A program made the position numbers and the translations under genes. Below the pieces are notes generated by a model. The model was given only the letters and a program-made list of their open reading frames with translations. It made no database searches and was not told the DNA's origin. From NCBI GenBank assembly GCA_012518615.1, contig JAAYRU010000043.1, positions 1 through 64,000 of the forward strand: a stretch of DNA of 64,000 bases, read 5' to 3'. Source of the DNA: Christensenellaceae bacterium (lineage in GTDB: Bacteria > Bacillota > Clostridia > Christensenellales > Aristaeellaceae). Below are positions 42,820 through 49,915 of the stretch, piece after piece; positions within the stretch are counted from its first letter, which is position 1; the number at the start of each line of letters is the position of its first letter.

Positions 42820-43791
42820 CTAAAAAAATAGGCTTGGGTATTCGCTGGAAAGCGTCTGGTGTTGGTCATGGTTAACCTGTGAAGCGTAATAATGATTTAT
42901 GGTGGCAGGGGCATTGAACAGTGTGGTCAGCAGATATTGTTTGATATTGCGTATTCGGGTTACATTGTTCGCCAGACAGTTGAGCACATATTCAAGGTGC
43001 ATACTGCTCAGCGACCTAAATCGCTCTTTGACCAGATAGGCAGGATACACATTGCCCGCAATTCTGAAGCTGTCTTGTTGGGAGCACAGGGTTTCCACCA
43101 TGAGTTCCAGGATTTCGTTTATCTTCCCCCTGTCATCAGGCCGACCTTCGCATAACAGGTCTATTTCCAATTGAGCCTTCAGGTCTTCACGGCAGGCACT
43201 CATATCCGTATCCATCCCATCAGCCTCCTTTCGTTTTGGTCTGCTCCGTTCACGCTTGGATAGATAGGATGGGATAGGATAAGATGGGTAGTTTGTTTGA
43301 TCAGTAGTTAATATATCTGTATTTATTTCTTTAGTATTTAATTGCGTTGGATTTTCCGGCGACGGATTATCCGTCATCGGTTTTCCCGTCGCCGGGTTTT
43401 CCGACAACGGATGATCCAACAACGGTGATGATTGAGGCGGTGTTTCCTGACACTCTTCAGGCGTTGGCTCTGGCGGTTGTTCCTGGGACACATCAGTTTG
43501 GGGATATTCGTGAATGATGTACTCGTTGACGCTGAACTTACCCCGTGCGTCCGTAGTCTGCCTGCGCACCACATAGCCTGCCTCTTCCAATTCCCTGACA
43601 GCGGTGCGGATAGCGTCCTTGCTCTCCTTATTGATACTGGCCAGCCCTGCAAGGGTATAGTCCCAGTCTTCCGGCAGTGAGAGCATTTGTGACAGCAATC
43701 CCTTGGCTTTGAGTGACAACGTCCTGTTTCTCAAGTGGTGATTGGACATCACGGTATAGGACTTGTTCTTCTCCACCCGAAAAACAGCCAT
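42820..43791 (-). CDS. RepA-like replication initiation protein (HTH and DUF6017)
   Basis: This 323-residue cytoplasmic protein has an N-terminal winged-helix domain (about 1-90, KGLLSQMLSLPEDWDYTLAGL then A-I-R-T-A-V-R-E-L-E-E-A-G-Y) of the replication initiator A / DnaD type, a low-complexity proline linker with a repeated N-P-x-x-x-N-P pattern (110-150) and a C-terminal DUF6017 helical domain. It is common near one end of CTn elements and may start replication of the excised circle. GGAGG precedes the ATG by eight bases. No origin was identified beside it. Confidence 0.86.
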   Translation of the reverse strand: MAVFRVEKNKSYTVMSNHHLRNRTLSLKAKGLLSQMLSLPEDWDYTLAGLASINKESKDAIRTAVRELEEAGYVVRRQTTDARGKFSVNEYIIHEYPQTDVSQEQPPEPTPEECQETPPQSSPLLDHPLSENPATGKPMTDNPSPENPTQLNTKEINTDILTTDQTNYPSYPIPSYLSKRERSRPKRKEADGMDTDMSACREDLKAQLEIDLLCEGRPDDRGKINEILELMVETLCSQQDSFRIAGNVYPAYLVKERFRSLSSMHLEYVLNCLANNVTRIRNIKQYLLTTLFNAPATINHYYASQVNHDQHQTLSSEYPSLFF

Positions 43792-43832
43792 ATGTATTAC
43801 CTCCTTTCAAACTGGTTTTTTATGGGGCTGCC

Positions 43833-44429
43833 TTAGTCCTGAACCTTCAGCACGTCCGGGCCAAACTTTGCAATAAGCAACGCATGAGCAATATGCCTTG
43901 TTGAAAAAAAGTCTGCTCGGTCAGGGGACAACAGACTGCCCAGCGGAGGCGGTTCTGGCTGCGTCAGCATGTTAAATGCCGCCACCAGCATGGTCAGTTC
44001 CGAATCGGACAGATTCTCTGTATTGGCCGCCGATTGTCGGCAATATGAGCCAGACATACAGCAGGACTTGGAGAACTGTATAAGCTTTGGTGTCGCAGAC
44101 AACAAATAGACAGAAGCCAGCCGCCTGTTAGTGTCCGGCCTCCCTAGGGGTATATTACTCTCCAGCCAGCGATAGTTTGTTTGATGGCTTTCGCTATTCC
44201 ACAGATTGCCGGGATAGGATTCAAGCAGCTCTGTCAGACGCCTGCAATCTATGGGACAGTTAGGGGTATCCAACAGCGAGAGCATGAGTTCCGCATAACT
44301 GACCACCCCGGCTTCTAAACGTTCCCGCAGCCAGGGACAAGTGTCTTGCTGTTGTCTGCACACTTTGTATCGGGTGCAATATTGACAGGCAACATCCTCC
44401 GGTTGAAATTTGAAGGTTAATAGAAACAT
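43833..44429 (-). CDS. Cysteine-rich mobile-element protein of unknown function
   Basis: I do not recognise a named family for this 198-residue protein. It has several cysteine pairs in its first 70 residues (C-Q-Y-C, then C, C, then C-P-I-D-C) that could bind a metal, and two more near 130 (C-C-M-S-G-S-Y-C). Both ends look structured and there is no signal peptide or helix for the membrane. The ATG at 44429 follows GGGAGG by seven bases and was preferred to one five codons upstream. It stands between ParB and the RepA-like gene in the leftward operon, suggesting a maintenance role. Confidence 0.6.
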   Translation of the reverse strand: MFLLTFKFQPEDVACQYCTRYKVCRQQQDTCPWLRERLEAGVVSYAELMLSLLDTPNCPIDCRRLTELLESYPGNLWNSESHQTNYRWLESNIPLGRPDTNRRLASVYLLSATPKLIQFSKSCCMSGSYCRQSAANTENLSDSELTMLVAAFNMLTQPEPPPLGSLLSPDRADFFSTRHIAHALLIAKFGPDVLKVQD

Positions 44430-44594
44430 GGTTAATCCTCCCAATAAATAATGATGGTAAAATGCAGGGATACCTATTGAGGGTAAATGAAAAGCAAACC
44501 CGTTAGGCTTGCTGCGTTTGGATATACGTTTTTGGCTACTTCGGCTTTTTTCAGCTATCCGATGAGAGCACCGTTTGTGTCATAAGGGATGTGG
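44430..44594. other. Gap between parB and the cysteine-rich gene
   Basis: About 165 bases. Imperfect inverted repeats (AGCAA with TTGCT near 44493-44513) and a T-run near 44528-44550 may terminate or attenuate the parB message. No gene was found. Confidence 0.3.
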
Positions 44595-45476
44595 TTATCT
44601 TGAATGCTCCTGCTGTCGTTTTTTGTACCAGGTTTCGATGAGTTTCAAGATGATTTCTTCAATTCGCTTTGGGGAATAAGAACGGGGGAAGTATTTTCTG
44701 ATTACTTCCCCCGATAGCATGATACGCTCTACATCCTTTTTGGTTTCCGACATGATGTTCAGCATGTTGTCCTCGTTAAGCTTGCCCTCCTGACTGAGTT
44801 TTTTAAGTCGTTGTGCCTGAGACAATGATGGAATAGCCTGTTCCGATTCAATAGTAACCATGAGGAGTTCCTGCTCCTTGGGCTTTAAGAAGGAAATTTC
44901 ATAGGCGGGCGTCAATCCCATCTTCCTGTCATCCACCAGCTCTTGAAAGGCTGGGATAAGCTCTGTCAACCGAATATAGCGCTGAACCGTTCTGGCGCTT
45001 TCGGATGTACCTTCAGCTATCTTTTCGTCTGACCGTGACCTCGTGCCAACTTGGCACGAAGTTAAGTCACCACGTTCACCTTGGCGCTTGATGGCTTCCA
45101 GTTTCATCTTGTACGCTTGAGCCCGTTCGCTGGGCAGGATGTTCTCTCTTTGCAAGTTACTGTCCACCATTATGATAGTGGCTTCATTGTCGTCCAAATC
45201 ACGTACTATAACAGGTATGGTTTTAAGCCCCGCTTGCTCACAAGCGTATTTCCTGCGATGCCCAGCGATGATTTCATAACCTCCTTCCTTACGAGGACGG
45301 ACGATGGCTGGAACCAGTACGCCATAAGCTTTGATGCTTTCTATGGTTGCTTGCATAGATTCATCGGAACGGACTTTGAAGGGGTGGCTAGGGAACGGGT
45401 ATAGTTCGGTAATTGGCACAGTTTGGACAATTGTTTCTTTCTTCTCTTTTTTTGATTCTGATACTGATTTGCTCAG
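44595..45476 (-). CDS. ParB-like partition protein
   Basis: This is a roughly 294-residue ParB/Spo0J-family protein. The N-terminal ParB domain has the signature I-x-A-G-H-R-R near residue 60 (EIIAGHRRKYACEQAG) and N-L-Q-R-E-N. A helix-turn-helix follows (S-A-R-T-V-Q-R-Y-I-R-L). Such proteins bind parS-like sites and help keep the element when replicated. The start is uncertain: the only GTG upstream (45518) lies inside a terminator hairpin and lacks a ribosome site. A CTG at 45476 is nine bases after AAGGAAGG and is chosen here; an ATT nearer the site is possible. No ParA gene is next to it. Confidence 0.88.
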   Translation of the reverse strand: MSKSVSESKKEKKETIVQTVPITELYPFPSHPFKVRSDESMQATIESIKAYGVLVPAIVRPRKEGGYEIIAGHRRKYACEQAGLKTIPVIVRDLDDNEATIIMVDSNLQRENILPSERAQAYKMKLEAIKRQGERGDLTSCQVGTRSRSDEKIAEGTSESARTVQRYIRLTELIPAFQELVDDRKMGLTPAYEISFLKPKEQELLMVTIESEQAIPSLSQAQRLKKLSQEGKLNEDNMLNIMSETKKDVERIMLSGEVIRKYFPRSYSPKRIEEIILKLIETWYKKRQQEHSR

Positions 45477-45511
45477 ATTAATGCACCTTCCTTTTGGTTG
45501 TAATGAACAAA

Positions 45512-45544
45512 AAGGCACAGTTGTATTTTTTACAAATGTGCCTT
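45512..45544 (-). terminator. Terminator after the XRE-nucleotidyltransferase pair
   Basis: AAGGCACA-TTGTA and TACAA-TGTGCCTT form a 13-bp stem with one G-A mismatch and a five-base loop, followed on the minus strand by TTTTTG. It ends the toxin-antitoxin message and overlaps the formal GTG start of ParB, implying that parB is reached by read-through or has a very close promoter. Confidence 0.65.
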
Positions 45545-45602
45545 ATATCAATGATTGCAGTATTTTGTTTCTATGTGACGATGTATTATCTATATCTGAT
45601 TC

Positions 45603-46397
45603 TTATCGTTCAGGGTTATCCTTTTTTATTGTTGACTGCAATGTATCAGTAGTAAATTTTTCTTGATTCTTGAGGTTTCCTCTTTCCTTTTTAGATGTAA
45701 GTATACTCAAAATGCTATCCACGTTCGATTCCGTAACGGTATGTGGGTACTCCTGTTGAAATTGGACAAGCATATTCCTGGATAGATGTTCCTGTTCTTG
45801 TACCTGTTGAAACACTTCCCCATAGTTACTCGTTTCAAAGGCGTTTTGGATAAAGGTTTTGACCTCTTCATGAATACCATCCCAGCTTTGATAAAGATTA
45901 ACCACTGCCTGATCCACTCTTTCCCATGAAATAGCTTGTCCTCGTTTTTCATGCTCTGCCAGAATTCCTATGATATCGGACAGGTCATTTTTATACTTCC
46001 GACCTGACTTAAGCTTCATGGCAATTAGGTATTCGGCGGATATGCTCCGCACATGAAGAACACCAGAGAATGTTTTGTAGTATTGGGAGAATTCATTGAG
46101 TTTTTCGGTATAGGAAGTAGTTCGCATAAAATCGGCATTTAGCCAGCCATTGGGCAGGTTGTACTGGTCGCCAACTTGGTTAATAGCGTCTTTCATAGAA
46201 GATGAAGCGTGAATGATGGCGTCTATATCAGTTGTCATGTCCCGAAAACCATAGTTGACCAGAATGGCTGCACCACCTACAAGGACAATTTCCGCTGTTG
46301 CACTCTTACCATTTTGTTTTCGGAATAGTTTGCCCAGCTCTTTCAAATAGGTGTCTAAATTGTCTTTATTGAATGTGTTGACTTCATCAGATGACAT
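45603..46397 (-). CDS. Nucleotidyltransferase of a toxin-antitoxin-like pair (DUF6036/AbiEii type)
   Basis: This 264-residue protein has an N-terminal nucleotidyltransferase fold with V-L-V-G-G-A-A near 40 and the catalytic D-x-D in TTDIDAII near 60, plus a K-x-x-R-x-K-x-x-D motif near 130 as in AbiEii-like proteins. The C-terminal end is charged. It overlaps the XRE gene by 11 bases, so the two are made together. AbiEii toxins transfer nucleotides to tRNA or other targets; this protein belongs to a related group whose target is unknown. In the element it may aid stability or phage defence (inference). Confidence 0.77.
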   Translation of the reverse strand: MSSDEVNTFNKDNLDTYLKELGKLFRKQNGKSATAEIVLVGGAAILVNYGFRDMTTDIDAIIHASSSMKDAINQVGDQYNLPNGWLNADFMRTTSYTEKLNEFSQYYKTFSGVLHVRSISAEYLIAMKLKSGRKYKNDLSDIIGILAEHEKRGQAISWERVDQAVVNLYQSWDGIHEEVKTFIQNAFETSNYGEVFQQVQEQEHLSRNMLVQFQQEYPHTVTESNVDSILSILTSKKERGNLKNQEKFTTDTLQSTIKKDNPER

Positions 46398-46956
46398 TAC
46401 GAACCTCGCTTTCTACGATGTTGTGACGCAGAAACTCCGGGATGGACTGGGATAATGCGTCCTCTTTAATCTTTTCTTCTCCGCTTACCATGACCATGGC
46501 AAGCACGCTGGCGGGATAGAGCGTTTCCTCTAGTTTTACACTGCGCAATGCTTCGTACTTTGTGCAGAGAGGTACATCGTTTTCCCGGCTTATATAATCA
46601 AGCATCGCAAGTAAGTAGAGGCTCTCAGGATACCATTTACGTCGATATAGTTTGCCGATATCATCTTTCTGAAGGGTTTTAATGATGAAGTCGATGTCCC
46701 CTAATTCTTTCAACCTGTGGCAAATATTGCTTTTGTAAAGTTCAAAGTTGGCTCGCTCCCGTAAGTAAGGCGCTAAAAGTTCTTCCATGCTTAAGCCAAG
46801 TTCTTTTGATAGCCTATACACTGTTTCCGCTGTGCACTTATCCAGACTTGTTCTTCCATGGTAGATGTCATTTACAGTGGTATAGGGAACACCACTGTTT
46901 TTAGATAACTTATACAGCGTCATTTTTTTACTTTCAAGTAGTTCCGGAATCATCAT
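46387..46956 (-). CDS. XRE-family regulator, putative antitoxin
   Basis: This 189-residue protein has an N-terminal Cro/C1 helix-turn-helix (residues 8-60; M-T-L-Y-K-L-S-K-N-S-G-V-P-Y-T-T-V-N-D-I) and an unrecognised helical C-terminal domain (about 80-190) that may bind the nucleotidyltransferase. The start is the ATG at 46956, eight bases after AGGAGG; a GTG three codons upstream overlaps the ribosome site. A promoter with a palindrome in its spacer lies just upstream and points to autorepression. It is followed directly by the nucleotidyltransferase, the normal order of an antitoxin-toxin operon. Confidence 0.85.
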   Translation of the reverse strand: MMIPELLESKKMTLYKLSKNSGVPYTTVNDIYHGRTSLDKCTAETVYRLSKELGLSMEELLAPYLRERANFELYKSNICHRLKELGDIDFIIKTLQKDDIGKLYRRKWYPESLYLLAMLDYISRENDVPLCTKYEALRSVKLEETLYPASVLAMVMVSGEEKIKEDALSQSIPEFLRHNIVESEVRNVI

Positions 46957-46979
46957 TTCAAGCACCTCCTATCACATGT

Positions 46980-47008
46980 ATTATATCGGCATACCGATAT
47001 GTTGTCAA
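46980..47008 (-). promoter_or_regulatory. Consensus promoter with palindromic operator in the spacer
   Basis: On the minus strand TTGACA (47008-47003) and TATAAT (46985-46980) are both perfect and are 17 bases apart. The spacer and -10 edge hold ATATCGG (46983-46989) and CCGATAT (46994-47000), a perfect 7-bp inverted repeat around CATA. A repressor bound there would block RNA polymerase, so the XRE protein is expected to control its own operon. Confidence 0.82.
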
Positions 47009-47189
47009 TGTGTTGAAGCTGCCTAAATTGTGTCCTCATTTGGTGATGGCTCTATTTTTTAAAGCAAAGTGTTTTAAGTGTTAAAAAACACCTGTTTTTA
47101 ATGTAAATACTGCCTGCTGAGAGTCGCAAACCTATTGATAATACTAACTTTTCTGAAAAAGTCCTATAAGAACACTCGTACCAACAATT
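47009..47189. other. Non-coding stretch inside the right end of the element
   Basis: No gene is seen. A short inverted repeat GTGTT/AACAC at about 47078-47091 followed by TTTTT may be a small terminator. The sequence is AT-rich. Confidence 0.35.
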
Positions 47190-47320
47190 TTAAGGAATTG
47201 AAAGCCCTTTGATATCAATGATTTCAAGGGGTTTTAGTTTTGAAAAGCACAGATAAGCACTCTTCGGTTCAGTGCGTAACTAACACATAACTAACACACA
47301 ACTAACGGGTAACTAACATG
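47190..47320. mobile_element. Presumed right end of the conjugative element with integrase arm-type repeats
   Basis: Four copies of AACTAAC start at 47278, 47289, 47300 and 47311, each exactly 11 bp apart (context G/A-TAACTAAC-AC). Such tandem 7-11 bp repeats near an element end are typical arm sites for tyrosine integrases. About 50 bases to the left, CCCTT (47205-47209) and AAGGG (47226-47230) form an inverted repeat that could be the core or a terminator. Chromosomal genes begin 150 bases to the right. No second copy of a core was found near 13 kb. Confidence 0.5.
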
Positions 47321-47469
47321 CTTTGAATTAGGTTTACAGCTTTAATCAATTCGTGTTTTTTAATAGGGGGATGTATTTGGGTGTTCGTCCCATCATACCC
47401 CTTGAGCTGAGCAACAAGGCTTGATATAATCTAAGCATATAAGCTTTACCGCTTAGGAAAGGAAATGCT

Positions 47470-48186
47470 ATGGCTTCACTAAAACCATATGATAGAAAGC
47501 TGGATTATAGCTATGCGCCGGGGTTGTTTACGACTATTGAGGCGCTTAATAATAGACCGGAGTGCGTAAGGCGTGTGCTTGTATCAACAAAGATTGAGGA
47601 TTCTGCGCTTCAAACGCTTATTCCGTTATGCAAAGAAAAAGGCGTACGCATGGAGCAGGCGGATAAGGCTTTAAGCCGCATATCCCGCAAGGAAAATTGC
47701 TTCGCTGCCGCTGTATTTGATAAGCAGCAAATAAGCCTGAGTAAAAGCGAAAATCACATAGTGCTTCACAATATACAGGATAAGGGAAACTTAGGCACTA
47801 TACTTAGAACGGCGCTTGGCTTTAATTATACAGATATAGCTATTATACGCCCCGCGGCTGATTCTTTCGACCCAAAGGTTGTACGCGCTAGCATGGGGGC
47901 GTATTTTTCACTTAGATTAAAAGAATATGATAGCTTTTCCGAATATCAAAATGAATTTAGATTAAGACAGTTTTTCCCTTTTATTCTGTCAGGTAAACTA
48001 AGCCCCGAAGAGGCGAAAGAAACCGCAAAAAAGCCTCACTCCCTTATATTCGGCAATGAAGCAAGCGGATTACCCAAAGAATTTGAAAACATAGGTCTTG
48101 GCGTTAGAATACCTCAAAGCGACAGGGTAGATTCCCTTAACCTTGCGATTGCTTCGTCAATTGCTATGTATGTTTTTAGCCGCTAA
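47470..48186 (+). CDS. TrmH/SpoU-family RNA methyltransferase
   Basis: This 238-residue enzyme of the SPOUT class moves a methyl group from SAM to a ribose 2'-OH in tRNA or rRNA. Family motifs are all visible: motif 1 N-I-Q-D-K-G-N-L-G-T-I-L-R-T-A near residue 100, motif 2 LIFGNEASGLP near 195, and motif 3 I-P-Q-S-D-R-V-D-S-L-N-L-A-I-A-S-S-I near 215. The N-terminal substrate-binding region is of the RlmB type. AGGAAAGGAA precedes the ATG. It is the first gene to the right of the element and appears complete. Its 3' end overlaps the convergent rsmG by four bases. Confidence 0.92.
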   Translation: MASLKPYDRKLDYSYAPGLFTTIEALNNRPECVRRVLVSTKIEDSALQTLIPLCKEKGVRMEQADKALSRISRKENCFAAAVFDKQQISLSKSENHIVLHNIQDKGNLGTILRTALGFNYTDIAIIRPAADSFDPKVVRASMGAYFSLRLKEYDSFSEYQNEFRLRQFFPFILSGKLSPEEAKETAKKPHSLIFGNEASGLPKEFENIGLGVRIPQSDRVDSLNLAIASSIAMYVFSR

Positions 48187-48887
48187 ACAAGCGGTTTTTT
48201 ACTTGGAGTGCCTGCACGCCTTGGATATTTATTCGGGCTGGGTTTTATTTTTAGTATTGCTTGAACATTATGCTCAAGCCCATCTAAAGGTATTTTATAT
48301 AGACCATCGGGCGTAGAGTAAAGTATTTCCAAAGCGGATAATGAATCTAGCATCTCATTAAAAATTTGCGGTCCTTTCCAGCAGAGCGCTCTGCCGCCTG
48401 TTTTTACAAAGGGTATCATATACTCAAGCAGTACATTCATGGGAGCAAGCGCACGGCTTACGGCAATATCAAAGCTCTCCCGCAAAGCCCCTCTTGCAGC
48501 GTCTTCAGCACGCATATGTATCACCTGTACATTTTTTATGCAGAGCTCATTAACCGCATATTGCAAAAAGCTGCAGCGCTTTTTAAGCGAGTCGAGTAGA
48601 CAAAACTGCATATCGCTTCTTATTATTGCAAGCGGCATACCGGGGAAACCCGCCCCGGTGCCTACATCTATACAGCTTGAGCCTTTTAAAAATAAATCTT
48701 TGTTTGCTAAGGGGAGTATAGAATCCGCATAGTGCATTATATGCATATCCTCAGGCTTAATATTTGTTAAATCCGTTTTTTTGTTTGCTTCAAGCAGCAT
48801 TTCATTGAATGCTTCAAGCTTTGCATATGTTGAGCTATCTAATATAATGCCGTTTTTCTCTAGTATAGGCTTTAGCTTTTCTATCAT
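48183..48887 (-). CDS. rsmG: 16S rRNA (guanine-527-N7)-methyltransferase
   Basis: RsmG (GidB) methylates G527 of 16S rRNA; loss gives low-level streptomycin resistance in many bacteria. At 234 residues it is full length. The SAM-binding motif DVGTGAGFPGMPLAI lies near 74-88 and the helix D-S-L-K-K-R-C-S-F-L near 103 is family-typical. The ATG overlaps the holA stop (ATGA). It is the last gene of a comEC-holA-rsmG operon. Confidence 0.95.
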   Translation of the reverse strand: MIEKLKPILEKNGIILDSSTYAKLEAFNEMLLEANKKTDLTNIKPEDMHIMHYADSILPLANKDLFLKGSSCIDVGTGAGFPGMPLAIIRSDMQFCLLDSLKKRCSFLQYAVNELCIKNVQVIHMRAEDAARGALRESFDIAVSRALAPMNVLLEYMIPFVKTGGRALCWKGPQIFNEMLDSLSALEILYSTPDGLYKIPLDGLEHNVQAILKIKPSPNKYPRRAGTPSKKPLV

Positions 48888-49915
48888 TGTTTAACTTTCT
48901 CGCTGAGCAATAGCAGGGTAAAAACCGCTTTTTCAAGCGAGCCTTCCTCCGGTATTTCTCCTGATTTAACGCCGTATTCCGTTTCGATTAGTATTTCATA
49001 TGCGCGCTTTAATTGAGAAACGGTATAAGGCTTTATTGTAGCAGCTAATTTATTTACAACAAATGGAGGTACGGATAGTATGCTTGCTATTTCAGAATAG
49101 CTAGTGCGGGATTTTAACAGTATCGCGCAGAATAACATCTGCCTATACTGCCTCTGAAGCAGCGATAGCAGCAACATTCGAGGTTCTCCCTCTGATATTA
49201 AATTATTCATTATACTTATCGCACGTGCGGATTTACCGCCGGAAACAGCATCGGATAAATCAAACACCTTGTATTCCCGCGTTTTTGTGCATATATTATC
49301 AATATCCTCTGTGCTTATTACTTCATTTTCACCTGATATTGCGGCGACTTTCGCGATTTCGTTTGATAATACCAGCATATTCTGCCCGCATGAAAAAATC
49401 ATATAATCCGCGGTAGCTCTATCTATCTTTTTGTTATATTTACTAAGTTCTTTAGCTATCCATTTAATAAGGGCGCTTCCTGTCATAGTGTTGAACAACA
49501 CCTGACCGCCCGCTTTTTTTATCGCTCTTGGTATTTTTCTGTTGCCGCTTGATTTACCTCGTGCAAAGAACACAAGCACGGTATGTTTAGGGATTTTTTT
49601 TAGATAATCAGCTAAATTATCCTGCTGCTGAGGGGTTTTGCTTCTGCCAGCGCTATCCTGTATAAAACGGCTTTCCCTAACTATTACAAGCCTACTATCC
49701 GCCATAAGGGGTATGGTTTCGCATACGGATATAATTTCCTTATCATCAGGGTCTATAAGCGTGCTTAAGTTAAGTTCGCCCATTGGCGGCATAATAAGCT
49801 TTTGCTTAAGCTGAGATAGGGCGCTTTCCTTTAAGTATTCTTCCTCGCCTTCAAATAAATAGCAATTGCTTAAACTATCTTTTTTAAGTATTTCAAAAAA
49901 ATCTGCTGCGTTCAT
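48884..49915 (-). CDS. holA: DNA polymerase III delta subunit
   Basis: HolA is the clamp-loader subunit that opens the sliding clamp during replication. This 343-residue protein has the delta pattern: an N-terminal Y-L-F-E-G-E-E-E-Y-L-K-E-S stretch, a central segment F-D-L-S-D-A-V-S-G-G near 220 and a C-terminal collar helix domain. It overlaps comEC upstream and rsmG downstream by four bases each. comEC next to holA is a common Bacillota arrangement. Confidence 0.92.
   Translation of the reverse strand: MNAADFFEILKKDSLSNCYLFEGEEEYLKESALSQLKQKLIMPPMGELNLSTLIDPDDKEIISVCETIPLMADSRLVIVRESRFIQDSAGRSKTPQQQDNLADYLKKIPKHTVLVFFARGKSSGNRKIPRAIKKAGGQVLFNTMTGSALIKWIAKELSKYNKKIDRATADYMIFSCGQNMLVLSNEIAKVAAISGENEVISTEDIDNICTKTREYKVFDLSDAVSGGKSARAISIMNNLISEGEPRMLLLSLLQRQYRQMLFCAILLKSRTSYSEIASILSVPPFVVNKLAATIKPYTVSQLKRAYEILIETEYGVKSGEIPEEGSLEKAVFTLLLLSEKVKQ

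Noticed and set aside
47278..47317. AACTAAC repeats as a CRISPR array
   Set aside because: Repeat units are 11 bp with 4-base gaps; far too short and no cas genes.
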